Shown: in pieces, positions 17,960 to 27,116 of the stretch | Layout: each line of letters begins with the position of its first letter | Position numbering within the stretch: position 1 is the first letter of the stretch | From: Bin5 sp965207495 | GTDB taxonomy: Bacteria; Chloroflexota; Anaerolineae; Caldilineales; Caldilineaceae | DNA: 64,000 bases | Direction of reading: 5' to 3' | NCBI GenBank assembly: GCA_965207495.1 | Contig: OZ242287.1 | Span: forward strand, 3,720,001-3,784,000 | Position numbers and translations under genes: made by a program | The notes under the pieces: generated by a model | What the model saw: only the letters and a program-made list of their open reading frames with translations | Told to the model about the DNA's origin: nothing | Database searches by the model: none

Positions 17960-18819
17960 CCTGTACGCCGATGGAACTTCCTCCCGAACTATCTTCCTAC
18001 TTAGACGCGTGGACAACCCCTCATACCGTAGCCTTTGCCCTGCTGGGCAGCTTCGCACGCGGCGACGCCGGGCCATTCAGTGACGTAGATGTCGTACGCT
18101 TCGTGAACGAAGACAAGCACGACGCCGAGGCCCAGAGCTTCCTGATTGGCGGCGAAGAGGGCAAGCCCACTGGTGGGGAGCCCCCTCCCCATCTCAGCAT
18201 TCCCCGTCATCGGTTGGTCGTGCGCAGCACGATCACTCCCAGCCAGGTTGAAAGCTGGTTTACTGAACCAGGCCAGGCCCTCGGTATCATCGATGGTCTG
18301 CGTCGCGGCAAGGAACTATGGGATCCGGACCAGGTTTTCGCATCCATCCAGCAGCGAGCGCATCGATTTGAGTGGACCCCAGAGCATCAGGAGAAAGCCG
18401 ACCAACTGGCTGGCAAGGAGCTGGTCGGTTGGATCGAAGAAGCCCACAAAGGGTTGGAGGGCCTGCGGCGCAATGACACCGGCCGCCTGCTGAATGCCCG
18501 CTTCGGACTCTCCTGGGGCCTGTCATGGGTGATGCGCCTACACAGGGGAGTTCTCACGACTAGCGACAATACATTTTACGACGATGTTATCAATACTGTC
18601 GGCCCTGAGAGCAGGTGGGCTTGGCTTCTGCGCCGTGCTTTTGGCACAGTGAACCAGGGTGACGGAGGCTCCCTATCACTACGCGCAGAGGTGCAGTCTG
18701 GCCTGCTACTTTACTGCGAAACCTTCGAACTCCTTAAAGATGCTCTTCCTCGACAGGACTACGCCCTCATTTCGGCCACGGTTCGCCTTATTCAAACCGA
18801 ACTCGAAGGCAATGATTAG
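17956..18819 (+). CDS. Nucleotidyltransferase-domain protein
   Basis: A 287-residue protein with a minimal nucleotidyltransferase motif: LLGSFARGDAGPFSDVDVV, giving GS at 31-32 and metal-binding Asp at 43 and 45. The rest is helical, as in aminoglycoside nucleotidyltransferases and related proteins. It would transfer an NMP to a small molecule or protein. The GTG start overlaps the sulfatase stop (GTGA), so the two are translationally coupled; a functional link is not obvious. ATG 17971 is an alternative start. Confidence 0.7.
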   Translation: MTCTPMELPPELSSYLDAWTTPHTVAFALLGSFARGDAGPFSDVDVVRFVNEDKHDAEAQSFLIGGEEGKPTGGEPPPHLSIPRHRLVVRSTITPSQVESWFTEPGQALGIIDGLRRGKELWDPDQVFASIQQRAHRFEWTPEHQEKADQLAGKELVGWIEEAHKGLEGLRRNDTGRLLNARFGLSWGLSWVMRLHRGVLTTSDNTFYDDVINTVGPESRWAWLLRRAFGTVNQGDGGSLSLRAEVQSGLLLYCETFELLKDALPRQDYALISATVRLIQTELEGND

Positions 18820-19109
18820 GTCGGCCGCGTAGACGCAAAGAGCCTGCCTTTCGCTGGATGACTCCAACGACCACGGTTGCGTCTTTCCCCCAACTTTCGG
18901 TACACTGTGCGAGATAAACTGATCCGGACCGGCTAAGCCACAAAAGTACTGTTGAAGGGCACTTTGCTCCAAGCTTTTCGTCGAAGTGGGCGGCGGCGGT
19001 TGCTATACCTGCCATAGCCCAAACCTCCGACCTCGCGGCCACTGCAGTCACAGACTGTGAATTCCAGTAAGGAATGAACCCCAAGCACAAACTTACAGGA
19101 GATGACCCA

Positions 19110-19898
19110 ATGCTGACTCAGCAACAGATCAACTTCTATCACGAGCACGGCTACCTCCGTATTCCCGAGGTGTTTACACCGGAAGAAACGCAGGAACTCT
19201 CGAACGAGATGGACCGCCTTGTCGAAGATTGGGCGTTCACCAGCCCAGGATGGACCGGCCCCTGGCGCTTGGCTTATATGGACCCGGATACGGAAAAGAA
19301 AGCCAAACTAACGGCAATGCACGACCTGCACTTCTACTCGGTGGCCTGGATGCGCGCCGCCACCAATCCCAGGCTTGCCGAAGCACTCAGCCAGCTGCTG
19401 GACAGCAGCGTGGAGCTGCATCATACAACCTTGCACATCAAGCCGCCGCAGGCCGGACAACCGTTCCCGATGCACCAGGACAACCCCTTCTACGGTCACC
19501 AGGACGGCCGCTTCATTGATGTCCTGGTCCATCTGGATGACACCTGCCACGAGAATGGAGAAATCCGATTCCTGGATGGCTCACACAAGATGGGCCACCT
19601 GGAGCACATCACAGAGACCGAAGACGGCCCTTGTTCGCCCCATCTGCCCACCGATAAGTTCCACCTGGAGGATACCGTGGCGGTCCCCGCCAAAGCTGGC
19701 GATGTCGTGCTGTTCTGTATTGACACGGTCCACGGGTCGTATATTAACCAGACGAAGAAGCCGCGCCGTCTAGTGCGCATGGGATACCGTGACCCGCAGA
19801 ACCGCCAGGAGCACGGCCAGAGTATGGGGAGACCGGGCGTTATCGTCAGCGGATACCGCGAACGTCAAGAGGGCGACGAGCTCCTGCCCATCGCCTGA
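19110..19898 (+). CDS. PhyH family dioxygenase, tandem copy 1
   Basis: A 262-residue Fe(II)/2-oxoglutarate oxygenase. The H-x-D ligands are in PMHQDNPFYGHQDG, and the distal His and Arg lie in DTVHGSYINQTKKPRR. I take ATG 19110 because AGGAGATGACCC lies directly upstream, a leader also kept before copy 2. The next gene is a paralogue more than 80 percent identical by eye. Together with the GMC and 2-hydroxyacid dehydrogenases downstream it suggests stepwise oxidation of one compound or of related compounds. Confidence 0.88.
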   Translation: MLTQQQINFYHEHGYLRIPEVFTPEETQELSNEMDRLVEDWAFTSPGWTGPWRLAYMDPDTEKKAKLTAMHDLHFYSVAWMRAATNPRLAEALSQLLDSSVELHHTTLHIKPPQAGQPFPMHQDNPFYGHQDGRFIDVLVHLDDTCHENGEIRFLDGSHKMGHLEHITETEDGPCSPHLPTDKFHLEDTVAVPAKAGDVVLFCIDTVHGSYINQTKKPRRLVRMGYRDPQNRQEHGQSMGRPGVIVSGYRERQEGDELLPIA

Positions 19899-20033
19899 GC
19901 CAAGGCAGCATCAGTTTGCGCCTGCCTCAAAGTGGGCGCAACGCGCTGTCGCCTGGAATTGATTTGAATTGAACACGAGGCCGCACTGCGACCAATGGCG
20001 TAGTAACCCAACACACAAAAGGGAGATGACCCA

Positions 20034-20834
20034 GTGCTTACACGGCAACAGATCAGCTTCTATCACGAACATGGCTTTTTGCGCATCCCTCGCGTGTTTA
20101 CGCCCGAGCAGACCCAGGAACTTTCCGACGAATTGGACCGGCTCGTAGAGGACTGGGCCTTCACAAACCCAGGCTGGACCGGCCCATGGCGGCAGGCCTA
20201 CATGGACCCGGAAACCGAGAGCAAGGCCAAGCTGACGGCGATGCAAGACCTGCACTATTACTCGGTGGCCTGGATGCGGGCCGCGACGAATTCCAAGCTC
20301 GCCGATGCGCTAAGCGACCTACTGGGCCCGAACGTGGAACTGCACCATACTACACTGCACATCAAGCCGCCGCAGACCGGTCAACCCTTCCCAATGCACC
20401 AGGACAACCCCTTTTACCCCCACCAGGACGGACGCTTCATCGACGTGCTTGTACACCTTGACGATACGTGTCACGAGAATGGGGAAATCCGATTCCTCGA
20501 TGGCTCGCACAAAATGGGCCACCTTGACCACATCCTTGAAACCGAAGACGGGCCGTGTTCACCACATCTTCCTACCGATAAGTTCCACCTCGAAGACACG
20601 GTGGCGGTTCCTGCAAAGGCCGGCGACGTTGTGGTTTTCTGCATAGACACCGTCCATGGCTCGTACATTAACCAGACAAAGAAACCGCGCCGGCTGGTGC
20701 GCATGGGCTATCGCGACCCGCAGAATCGCGAAGTAGCTGGAAAAAGAACAGAACGGGCCGGCATGATCGTCAGCGGCTATCGCGAGCGCAAAGAGGGCGA
20801 TGAGCTGCTGCCGACGAAGCCCGCCAGTGGGTAA
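20034..20834 (+). CDS. PhyH family dioxygenase, tandem copy 2
   Basis: A 266-residue paralogue of the gene at 19110, starting at GTG after the same GGGAGATGACCCA leader. It keeps every metal and cosubstrate residue (PMHQDNPFYPHQDG; DTVHGSYINQTKKPRR). Differences cluster in the first 110 residues and near the C-terminus, where copy 2 has VAGKRTERAG in place of EHGQSMGRPG. A recent duplication with possible substrate divergence is the simplest reading. The intergenic spacer is 135 bp. Confidence 0.88.
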   Translation: MLTRQQISFYHEHGFLRIPRVFTPEQTQELSDELDRLVEDWAFTNPGWTGPWRQAYMDPETESKAKLTAMQDLHYYSVAWMRAATNSKLADALSDLLGPNVELHHTTLHIKPPQTGQPFPMHQDNPFYPHQDGRFIDVLVHLDDTCHENGEIRFLDGSHKMGHLDHILETEDGPCSPHLPTDKFHLEDTVAVPAKAGDVVVFCIDTVHGSYINQTKKPRRLVRMGYRDPQNREVAGKRTERAGMIVSGYRERKEGDELLPTKPASG

Positions 20835-20869
20835 TCCGGGGGGCTTGTAAGACGGGGGGTAGTTGCTGC

Positions 20870-22399
20870 TTGATCTATGACACTCTGATCGTGGGCGGCG
20901 GTTCGGCTGGAAACGCCCTCGCCGCCCGTTTGACCGAAGACGAATCTCGTCAGGTGCTCCTGTTGGAAGCCGGCCCCGACTACCCGACCACGGACAGCCT
21001 GCCAGCTGACATCCGCCTTGGATACGGCACGCCCTCCGGTATCATCGCCAAAAGCCACGACTGGGGATACAAGGCCCAGGCGACGCGGCAGCGCGACGAC
21101 TTGGATGTTCCGCGAGGCAGAGTGGTAGGCGGCTCCAGCGCCGTGAACGCGCAGATTTTTTTGCGCGGGATACCTGAAGATTTCGCGGCCTGGGAGGCCA
21201 TGGGCAACGACAGGTGGAGCTGGGAGCAGGTGTTGCCCTACTACTGCAAGCTCGAGAATGATCACGACTACGGCGATGCAGCTTATCATGGCGACGACGG
21301 CCCCATCGGCGTGCGCCGCTACCCCGAGGAAGAATGGGGTCCGGACCAGCAGGCCTGGGCTGAGGCTTGCCGGCAAGCCGGCTTCCCGGATTGCCCTGAC
21401 GCCAATTTACCGGGGTCAACCGGATTTGGCCCTTACCCCATCAATAATATTGCGGGGATTCGCCAAAGTACAGCTGTGACCTACTTGGCCCAAGCCCGAA
21501 ACCGCCCCAATCTTCATATTCAGGCGGAATGCACTACGCGCCGAATCCTATTGGAAAGTGGGAGCGCAGTCGGTGTGGAAGTGGTACGCAACGGTAAGCC
21601 GGAACGGTTCCACGCTGACGAAACAGTCCTCTGCGCCGGCGCGATTGGCACGCCGCAGATTATGATGCTATCCGGAATCGGCCCGGAGTCGCATCTGCGG
21701 GAATTCGGAGTTCATGTCAGTCACCATCTACCTGGGGTGGGAAGCAACCTGCGCGACCATCCAACCGTAGATTTGTTCTGGCACTTGTTATTCAAGCCAA
21801 CGGGGCGTTTCCACTGGCACCAGGCCGGCCTGCGTTACACAGCCGACGGTTCACAGTTGAACAACGACATGATCGTTTACATCGGTGCCGTTCCCGACAA
21901 CGCGGCCGACACAGAAGCATTTCTTTTCGTGCGCCCGACTCTCAATCTTGCCATAGGACAGGGTGAGCTGCGTTTGCGCAGCGCCGACATTCAGGACCAA
22001 CCCTTACTCAACTACCGCTATTTCGAAGAACTGTTCGACCGTGAACGGCAGAGGGAAGGCATCCGGCTTTGTACTGATCTGATAGAGGAGCACCCATCCT
22101 TTCGCACAGTAAGCGGGGAAGTTTTGCAAGGCCCTGGAATCGCGCTGAATGATAATGCAGCCCTAGACCAATGGATTTTGGCCAACGCCGAAACCGGGCA
22201 TCATTCTTCCAGTACTTGCAAGATGGGCCCGCCTTCGGACCCTTTGGCAGTCGCCGACCAGTCCGGCCGTGTACACGGAATCGACGGGCTGCGCATCGTT
22301 GATGCCTCACTAATGCCGGATAGTGTTCGCGCCAACATCAACGCAACTGTGATGATGATGGCAGAAAAGATTGCCGCGGAGATGGTGGGCGAGAGTTGA
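20870..22399 (+). CDS. GMC family oxidoreductase
   Basis: A 509-residue flavoprotein of the glucose-methanol-choline family. The FAD-binding motif is at the N-terminus (LIVGGGSAGNALAARL). The GMC signature 1 is RGRVVGGSSAVNAQIF and signature 2 is GAIGTPQIMMLSGIGP. The catalytic C-terminus has HHSSSTCKMG and ANINATVMMMAEKIA. It oxidises an alcohol to an aldehyde, like choline or polyol dehydrogenases. The TTG start at 20870 is the only one that keeps the FAD motif. It is 35 bp downstream of the PhyH pair. Confidence 0.9.
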   Translation: MIYDTLIVGGGSAGNALAARLTEDESRQVLLLEAGPDYPTTDSLPADIRLGYGTPSGIIAKSHDWGYKAQATRQRDDLDVPRGRVVGGSSAVNAQIFLRGIPEDFAAWEAMGNDRWSWEQVLPYYCKLENDHDYGDAAYHGDDGPIGVRRYPEEEWGPDQQAWAEACRQAGFPDCPDANLPGSTGFGPYPINNIAGIRQSTAVTYLAQARNRPNLHIQAECTTRRILLESGSAVGVEVVRNGKPERFHADETVLCAGAIGTPQIMMLSGIGPESHLREFGVHVSHHLPGVGSNLRDHPTVDLFWHLLFKPTGRFHWHQAGLRYTADGSQLNNDMIVYIGAVPDNAADTEAFLFVRPTLNLAIGQGELRLRSADIQDQPLLNYRYFEELFDRERQREGIRLCTDLIEEHPSFRTVSGEVLQGPGIALNDNAALDQWILANAETGHHSSSTCKMGPPSDPLAVADQSGRVHGIDGLRIVDASLMPDSVRANINATVMMMAEKIAAEMVGES

Positions 22400-22498
22400 A
22401 CGCCGTTACGGAACTTTCGAGTTATCGGAAAAAGAAGGCCGCTGCCAAACGTGTGCCTGGCCTGACAACCTTCTCAGGAACAAAATGGAGCCGCAGAA

Positions 22499-23491
22499 AT
22501 GACCCGTCGAATTTTAATTACCGATATTGCCTGGCCAGATCTCGAAATCGAAAAGGAGGTGCTGGCGGCAGTTGATGGCGAGGTCATGTTGGCAGGAGAC
22601 GGTACGCCAGACGAGATTATTGCCCTGGCCCCCCAGGCGGACGCGATCCTGACCTGCTGGAAGGACGTGCCGGCAGAGGCCCTGGACATTGCACCAGACT
22701 GCCAAATGGTCAGCCGCTATGGGATCGGGCTGGACAACATCCCAATCGGCCGTGCCACCGAGCTGGGCATGCTCGTCACCAACGTTCCGGATTTCTGCCT
22801 GGAGGAAGTGTCGGACCACGTCATGGCCTTACTGCTGGCAACCGCTCGTCAACTGTTTCCTCTTGCGCGCACGCCCGAGCGCAGCGGCTGGACCAGGGAA
22901 ACGCCCCGCCCGATTCCACGGGTGAAAGGACAGACGCTTGGCCTGATCGGGTTCGGCAACATCGCTCGCGCGCTTGTTCCCAAGGCGCTGGGGTTCGGAC
23001 TGCGCGTGATTGCTTACACACCGCGACTGCGGCCGCAGGACGCGCCGCAAGGTGTTGAGGTAACTAACGACCTCTCTGAATTGCTTGCCGCGTCAGATTA
23101 CGTGTCGATCCACTGCCCGCTAACGGAGGAAACGGCCCATCTCATCGACGATGCCGCGCTCGCACAGATGAAATCCGATGCCTTATTGATAAACACAAGC
23201 CGCGGCGGCGTTATTGACGAAGAGGCGCTGACCAGAGCGCTTCGAGAGGGACGCATCGGAGGGGCAGCCCTCGATGTGACTGATCCGGAGCCACCATCAG
23301 GTGATAATCCACTGTTGACGCTGGAAAATGTGATCGTCACGCCACATGCTGCCTTTTATTCTGTTGCGGCCACGGCAGAGTTGGCTCGCAAGGCTGCGGA
23401 GAATGTGGTGACAGTGCTGCGCGGGGAAGTTCCCAAGACGCTGATAAATGCGGAGGTGCTGGACCAGGAGAACTGCCGACTGGTCAGGTAG
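22499..23491 (+). CDS. D-2-hydroxyacid dehydrogenase (NAD-dependent)
   Basis: A 330-residue member of the phosphoglycerate dehydrogenase / CtBP family. NAD-binding motif LGLIGFGNIARALVPKA; catalytic residues follow the family pattern, with Arg in NTSRGGVIDEEAL, Glu in DVTDPEPPSGDNPLL and His in IVTPHAAFYS. It reduces 2-oxoacids or oxidises D-2-hydroxyacids. It is the last gene of the PhyH-PhyH-GMC set and is convergent with the corrinoid operon, whose last gene ends 21 bp away. Confidence 0.9.
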   Translation: MTRRILITDIAWPDLEIEKEVLAAVDGEVMLAGDGTPDEIIALAPQADAILTCWKDVPAEALDIAPDCQMVSRYGIGLDNIPIGRATELGMLVTNVPDFCLEEVSDHVMALLLATARQLFPLARTPERSGWTRETPRPIPRVKGQTLGLIGFGNIARALVPKALGFGLRVIAYTPRLRPQDAPQGVEVTNDLSELLAASDYVSIHCPLTEETAHLIDDAALAQMKSDALLINTSRGGVIDEEALTRALREGRIGGAALDVTDPEPPSGDNPLLTLENVIVTPHAAFYSVAATAELARKAAENVVTVLRGEVPKTLINAEVLDQENCRLVR

Positions 23492-23512
23492 AGGAACCTT
23501 CTTTCAAAACTC

Positions 23513-25423
23513 TCAAGCGAGGCTGGCTTCGACACTTTCCTCCAGCCCAAGAGTATTCAGTTCCGGGAACTGCAAGACGGCCAGAAAAGAATCGTTGAAG
23601 TCACCTCGGCCTGAAAGTTCATGGTACTCCACGATCTGGGGCAGCGATCGGGCCACCATTCGCTCACGGAATGAGAGCAGTGCAATTTTGGCCCCCTCAC
23701 CGGCAGCATTACCCACCGCCTTGATCCGTTCAACCGGCACGGGCGGCACCAGGCCGATTATGCGTGCGCTCTGCGGGTTGATGTAGCTGCCAAAAGAACC
23801 GGCCAGGTAAATCTCGACAAGCTCATCCGCCTCTACGCCCAGTTCCTGCATAACCACATCGATACCGCCCGCTATGGAGCCCTTGGCAAACTGAAGCTCG
23901 CGCACGTCGCGTTGGGTCAGTACTATCGCTTTGTCGCTGCCGGATTCTTCGGGCCAGGCCAAGACAAAAGAACGCCGACCTTCGTCTCCCGTTATGATAC
24001 GCTGTGCGAGGTCCGGTGTGACCAAATCAGTCGCTTCGTCCGCCTTAACGAACCGCCCAGACGGAAGCAATAGTCCGCTCAGTCGCAGCTGGGCCACCGC
24101 GTCCAGCAAACCGGAACCGCAAAGTCCGATCGGTGGAACATCCCCAATCACTTGGAGCTCTATCCCATCGCGGGTGATGGTAACTGCCTCAATCGCGCCT
24201 TCGCTGGCTCGCATACCGTCCTGGATCTGCGCGCCTTCAAAGGCAGGCCCGGCAGGCGCGGCCGTAGCCACGGTGCGCGCCTCAGACCCTAGAATGATTT
24301 CACCGTTCGTGCCGACATCAACCAGCAGCCGTACACCCTCGTTTTGCGCAAGACCTGTAGCCAACAATCCTGCCACCAGATCGGCTCCGACATAGGCGCC
24401 AAGATAGGGAAGACAGTGCACTTGTGCCTGGGGATGTATGTTGAGGCCAACCTCGTGCGCCGAAGCCTGTACCATGTCCTCGACCGCCGGGATGAACGGT
24501 TCAAGTCCTATCGGTTCCGGGTCCACGCCCAAGAACAGGTGCTGCATAGTAGCGTTGCCGGCGGTAACAACTTCATACACCTCCTGTGCCGCCACCTGCC
24601 CTTCTTCCAAGAGTCGAGCGATAAGCCCGTTTAACGTGCGGAGAATAACCTCGTTCAGTTCGGCCAGTCCGTCCTCATTGAGCATTGTATAGCTGATTCT
24701 GGAAATTACGTCGGCACCCTGTACGGCCTGCCCGTTAAGGGCGGATTGGACCGCCACCGGTCCGCCACTGTTGAGATCGATCAACATACCCACAACTGTG
24801 GTTGTGCCAATATCGAAGGCCAGCCCAAAGGAGCGGTCGCTGGTATCGCCTTCCTCGACGCTGACCAATTCGTGCCCGACTACCACAGCGGTAACCTGCC
24901 AATTGCTGCGCCGCAGGACACCTGGCAACTGGCGCAACAGGTTCAACGAGGCCTCAACCGCATACCCTTTAGGCTCCAATGCGTCTCGGATGCGGCTGAA
25001 GTCGCTGCGCTGGTCTTCTAACGAGGGCGGTGTCAGGGTCAAGGGGATCTTGTAGACGTTGGCGTTCAGGATAACGTGGCGGTCGAATCCCATCAGCGCC
25101 GCTTTGGGGTTTCCCATCAACCGCGGCACGTGACAGATTACATCGGCATTGGCCTCACTGCGGCAGGAGAGCCGCCAGCCGTCGGCCAGCTCATCTTCTG
25201 TGAAAATCCTGCGATCGGCTGCGGTCGCGCCGTTGTGCCCGCGCAGGATGCGGACCTTGCATTTGCCGCAGGTTCCTTTTGCGCCGCAGGTGCTGTCGAT
25301 GGGCAGGCCGATCCAGTTGGCGGCGTTGAAGATCGTCATGCCGGGAGGCACGCGGGTCACCTTGTCGTGGGGACGGAACTCGATGGAGACCTTAGTTGTG
25401 CCAGAGGGCGCAGTGGTTGTCAT
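23513..25423 (-). CDS. Corrinoid-activating ASKHA ATPase with [2Fe-2S] domain (RACE/RamA-like, DUF4445)
   Basis: A 636-residue protein. The N-terminal plant-type ferredoxin domain has its cluster ligands at C46, C52, C55 and C87 (STCGAKGTCGKCK ... LSCRSE). The rest is the ASKHA ATPase domain (FGLAFDIGTTTVVGML; LLVDVGTNGEIILG; YLAGSFGSYINPQSA). RACE proteins use ATP hydrolysis to push an electron onto oxidised Co(II) corrinoid, restoring active Co(I). It is the last gene of the five-gene operon, 43 bp after the methyltransferase, and presumably repairs the corrinoid protein encoded at 26343. Confidence 0.9.
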   Translation of the reverse strand: MTTTAPSGTTKVSIEFRPHDKVTRVPPGMTIFNAANWIGLPIDSTCGAKGTCGKCKVRILRGHNGATAADRRIFTEDELADGWRLSCRSEANADVICHVPRLMGNPKAALMGFDRHVILNANVYKIPLTLTPPSLEDQRSDFSRIRDALEPKGYAVEASLNLLRQLPGVLRRSNWQVTAVVVGHELVSVEEGDTSDRSFGLAFDIGTTTVVGMLIDLNSGGPVAVQSALNGQAVQGADVISRISYTMLNEDGLAELNEVILRTLNGLIARLLEEGQVAAQEVYEVVTAGNATMQHLFLGVDPEPIGLEPFIPAVEDMVQASAHEVGLNIHPQAQVHCLPYLGAYVGADLVAGLLATGLAQNEGVRLLVDVGTNGEIILGSEARTVATAAPAGPAFEGAQIQDGMRASEGAIEAVTITRDGIELQVIGDVPPIGLCGSGLLDAVAQLRLSGLLLPSGRFVKADEATDLVTPDLAQRIITGDEGRRSFVLAWPEESGSDKAIVLTQRDVRELQFAKGSIAGGIDVVMQELGVEADELVEIYLAGSFGSYINPQSARIIGLVPPVPVERIKAVGNAAGEGAKIALLSFRERMVARSLPQIVEYHELSGRGDFNDSFLAVLQFPELNTLGLEESVEASLA

Positions 25424-25466
25424 TGCAGCGAACGCAGATGCGTGTCCGTTTGGGACGGATCGAAGG

Positions 25467-26336
25467 CTAACCCGATGCTTGCTGGCGCTTTCTTTCCGAT
25501 CGAAATGCCTGAATCAGGTTTCCCGCATATGCGTCGTGCCCCATAAGCAGGTCGGCTGCGTAGATCGTGTGGCGGATTTCGGTTTCGAGTGGATTGGTTA
25601 TGGCTGAGGTCAGCCCAGCAGCGATTGCCATCGAGAGAAACGCAGCGTTTACGGTGGGCCGCCAGGGAAGGCCGAACGAGATATTGCTGGCCCCGCAAGT
25701 CATATTGACACCGAGGTTCTCGCGTATCAGGCGAATCGTCTCCAGTGTGATCAGGGCGGCGTTGTCATCTGCGCTGACTGTGAGGGCCAAGGGATCGATC
25801 ACCACGTCTTCGGGCGGAATGCCGTGGTCAGCGGCTCGCTCGACGATACGGGTGGCTATACGAAGCCTCTCCTGCGGGTCGTTGGAAATACCTGAATCGT
25901 CATTGGCAACGCCGACGACCGCCGCGTTGTACTTTTTGACCAGAGGCAGCACTGTATCCAGCCTCTCATCCTCGTAGGTGACCGAATTGACGAGAGCCTT
26001 GCCTTCATAGACGGAGAGGCCTGCTTCCAGCGCCTCCACAACCGATGAGTCGATTGAGATTGGCACGTCCACTGTCTGCTGAACGGCCTGAATCGCTTGA
26101 CTCAGGATCTCCGGTTCAACGCCGTCCACAGGTACGCCGGCGTTCACATCGAGCACATGCGCGTGAGCATCTACCTGCCGGCGCGCGTCGCGACAGACCA
26201 TTGTCATGTCGCGATCGATCATCTGCTTGGTGAGGATTTTGCGGCCGGTGGGGTTGATACGTTCGCCGATGATTACAAAGGGGTGTTCGGGCCCGATCAC
26301 AACAGTTTGCTGCGCGGAGGAAATTACCGTGTTCAT
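25467..26336 (-). CDS. Tetrahydrofolate:corrinoid methyltransferase (AcsE/MtrH-like, pterin-binding)
   Basis: A 289-residue dihydropteroate-synthase-fold enzyme. Pterin-binding strands are clear: FVIIGERINPTGRK, HVLDVNAGVPVDG, VPISIDSSVVEALEAG and NMTCGASNISFGLP. Such enzymes move methyl groups between a corrinoid protein and tetrahydrofolate. It lies 6 bp after the corrinoid protein gene and before its activator, so its partner is almost certainly encoded beside it. Direction (methyl-THF synthesis or use) is not set by sequence. The catabolic neighbourhood favours feeding methyl groups into folate. Confidence 0.9.
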   Translation of the reverse strand: MNTVISSAQQTVVIGPEHPFVIIGERINPTGRKILTKQMIDRDMTMVCRDARRQVDAHAHVLDVNAGVPVDGVEPEILSQAIQAVQQTVDVPISIDSSVVEALEAGLSVYEGKALVNSVTYEDERLDTVLPLVKKYNAAVVGVANDDSGISNDPQERLRIATRIVERAADHGIPPEDVVIDPLALTVSADDNAALITLETIRLIRENLGVNMTCGASNISFGLPWRPTVNAAFLSMAIAAGLTSAITNPLETEIRHTIYAADLLMGHDAYAGNLIQAFRSERKRQQASG

Positions 26337-26342
26337 GTCGGG

Positions 26343-27104
26343 CTACTCTTCGTGCTGTCCGGACTTGACCATGAGTTCCTCGACGGCCTGGACTGCGCTC
26401 GCCAGGGCTGTTGCGCCTTCATCGTCGCCGCCGCCTCCCATGCTGACGTCGTAACCCATGTCGACCATGAGTTGCTTTGCCAGGCGCACTGCGGCGCTAG
26501 CATCGGGGGCGAAACCGTCGGCGCCTACGCTGTCGGCGTACTCCTGGGTAACCGGAGCGCCGCCGACCATCACTTTGACAGATTCTCGCAGCCCGGCATC
26601 TGAAAGCGCGGACAGGTTGGACTTAAAGAAGGGCATCGTTGTTGTCAGAAACGCGGAGAAGCCCAGAAGTTGAGGCTCGTGTTCTTGCACTGCGCTGACC
26701 ACCTCTTCCGGCTTGACGTTTACGCCCAGGTCAACGATTTCGAAGCCTTCGCCCTCCAACATGATATTGCACAGGTTCTTGCCAATATCGTGGACGTCGC
26801 CTTTGACAGTCAACATAACTACCTTGCCAATTGGCTCGGCCCCTTTATCGACCAACAAGGGTCGAAGCAGGGCCATGGCTCCCTGCATGGCGCGGGCAGC
26901 CACCAGCATTTCGGGGACGAAGTATTCGCCAATTTCAAAAAGCCTGCCAACTTCCTGCAAAGAAGGAATCAGCGCGCCGAAGAGGATATCGAGCGGGTCC
27001 ATTCCCAGGTCAATACCTTCCTGGGTCAGCTCGACCACTTCTGCCGCCTCACCGACTAGCGTGTGCTCGTACAACCCTTCCTTGATTTCTTGTTCGCGGC
27101 TCAT
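26343..27104 (-). CDS. Corrinoid (B12-binding) methyl-carrier protein
   Basis: A 253-residue protein of the MtaC/MtbC/MttC type: an N-terminal four-helix cap (residues ~1-90), then a Rossmann B12 domain with the base-off motif D103-x-H105-x-x-G108 in KGDVHDIGKN, whose His ligates cobalt. The family is usually about 210 residues. This one has a glycine/acid linker and an extra helix at the C-terminus (MGGGGDDEGATAL...). It carries the methyl group between the methyltransferases at 27117 and 25467. Confidence 0.93.
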   Translation of the reverse strand: MSREQEIKEGLYEHTLVGEAAEVVELTQEGIDLGMDPLDILFGALIPSLQEVGRLFEIGEYFVPEMLVAARAMQGAMALLRPLLVDKGAEPIGKVVMLTVKGDVHDIGKNLCNIMLEGEGFEIVDLGVNVKPEEVVSAVQEHEPQLLGFSAFLTTTMPFFKSNLSALSDAGLRESVKVMVGGAPVTQEYADSVGADGFAPDASAAVRLAKQLMVDMGYDVSMGGGGDDEGATALASAVQAVEELMVKSGQHEE

Positions 27105-27116
27105 GGTAAGGGGCTC

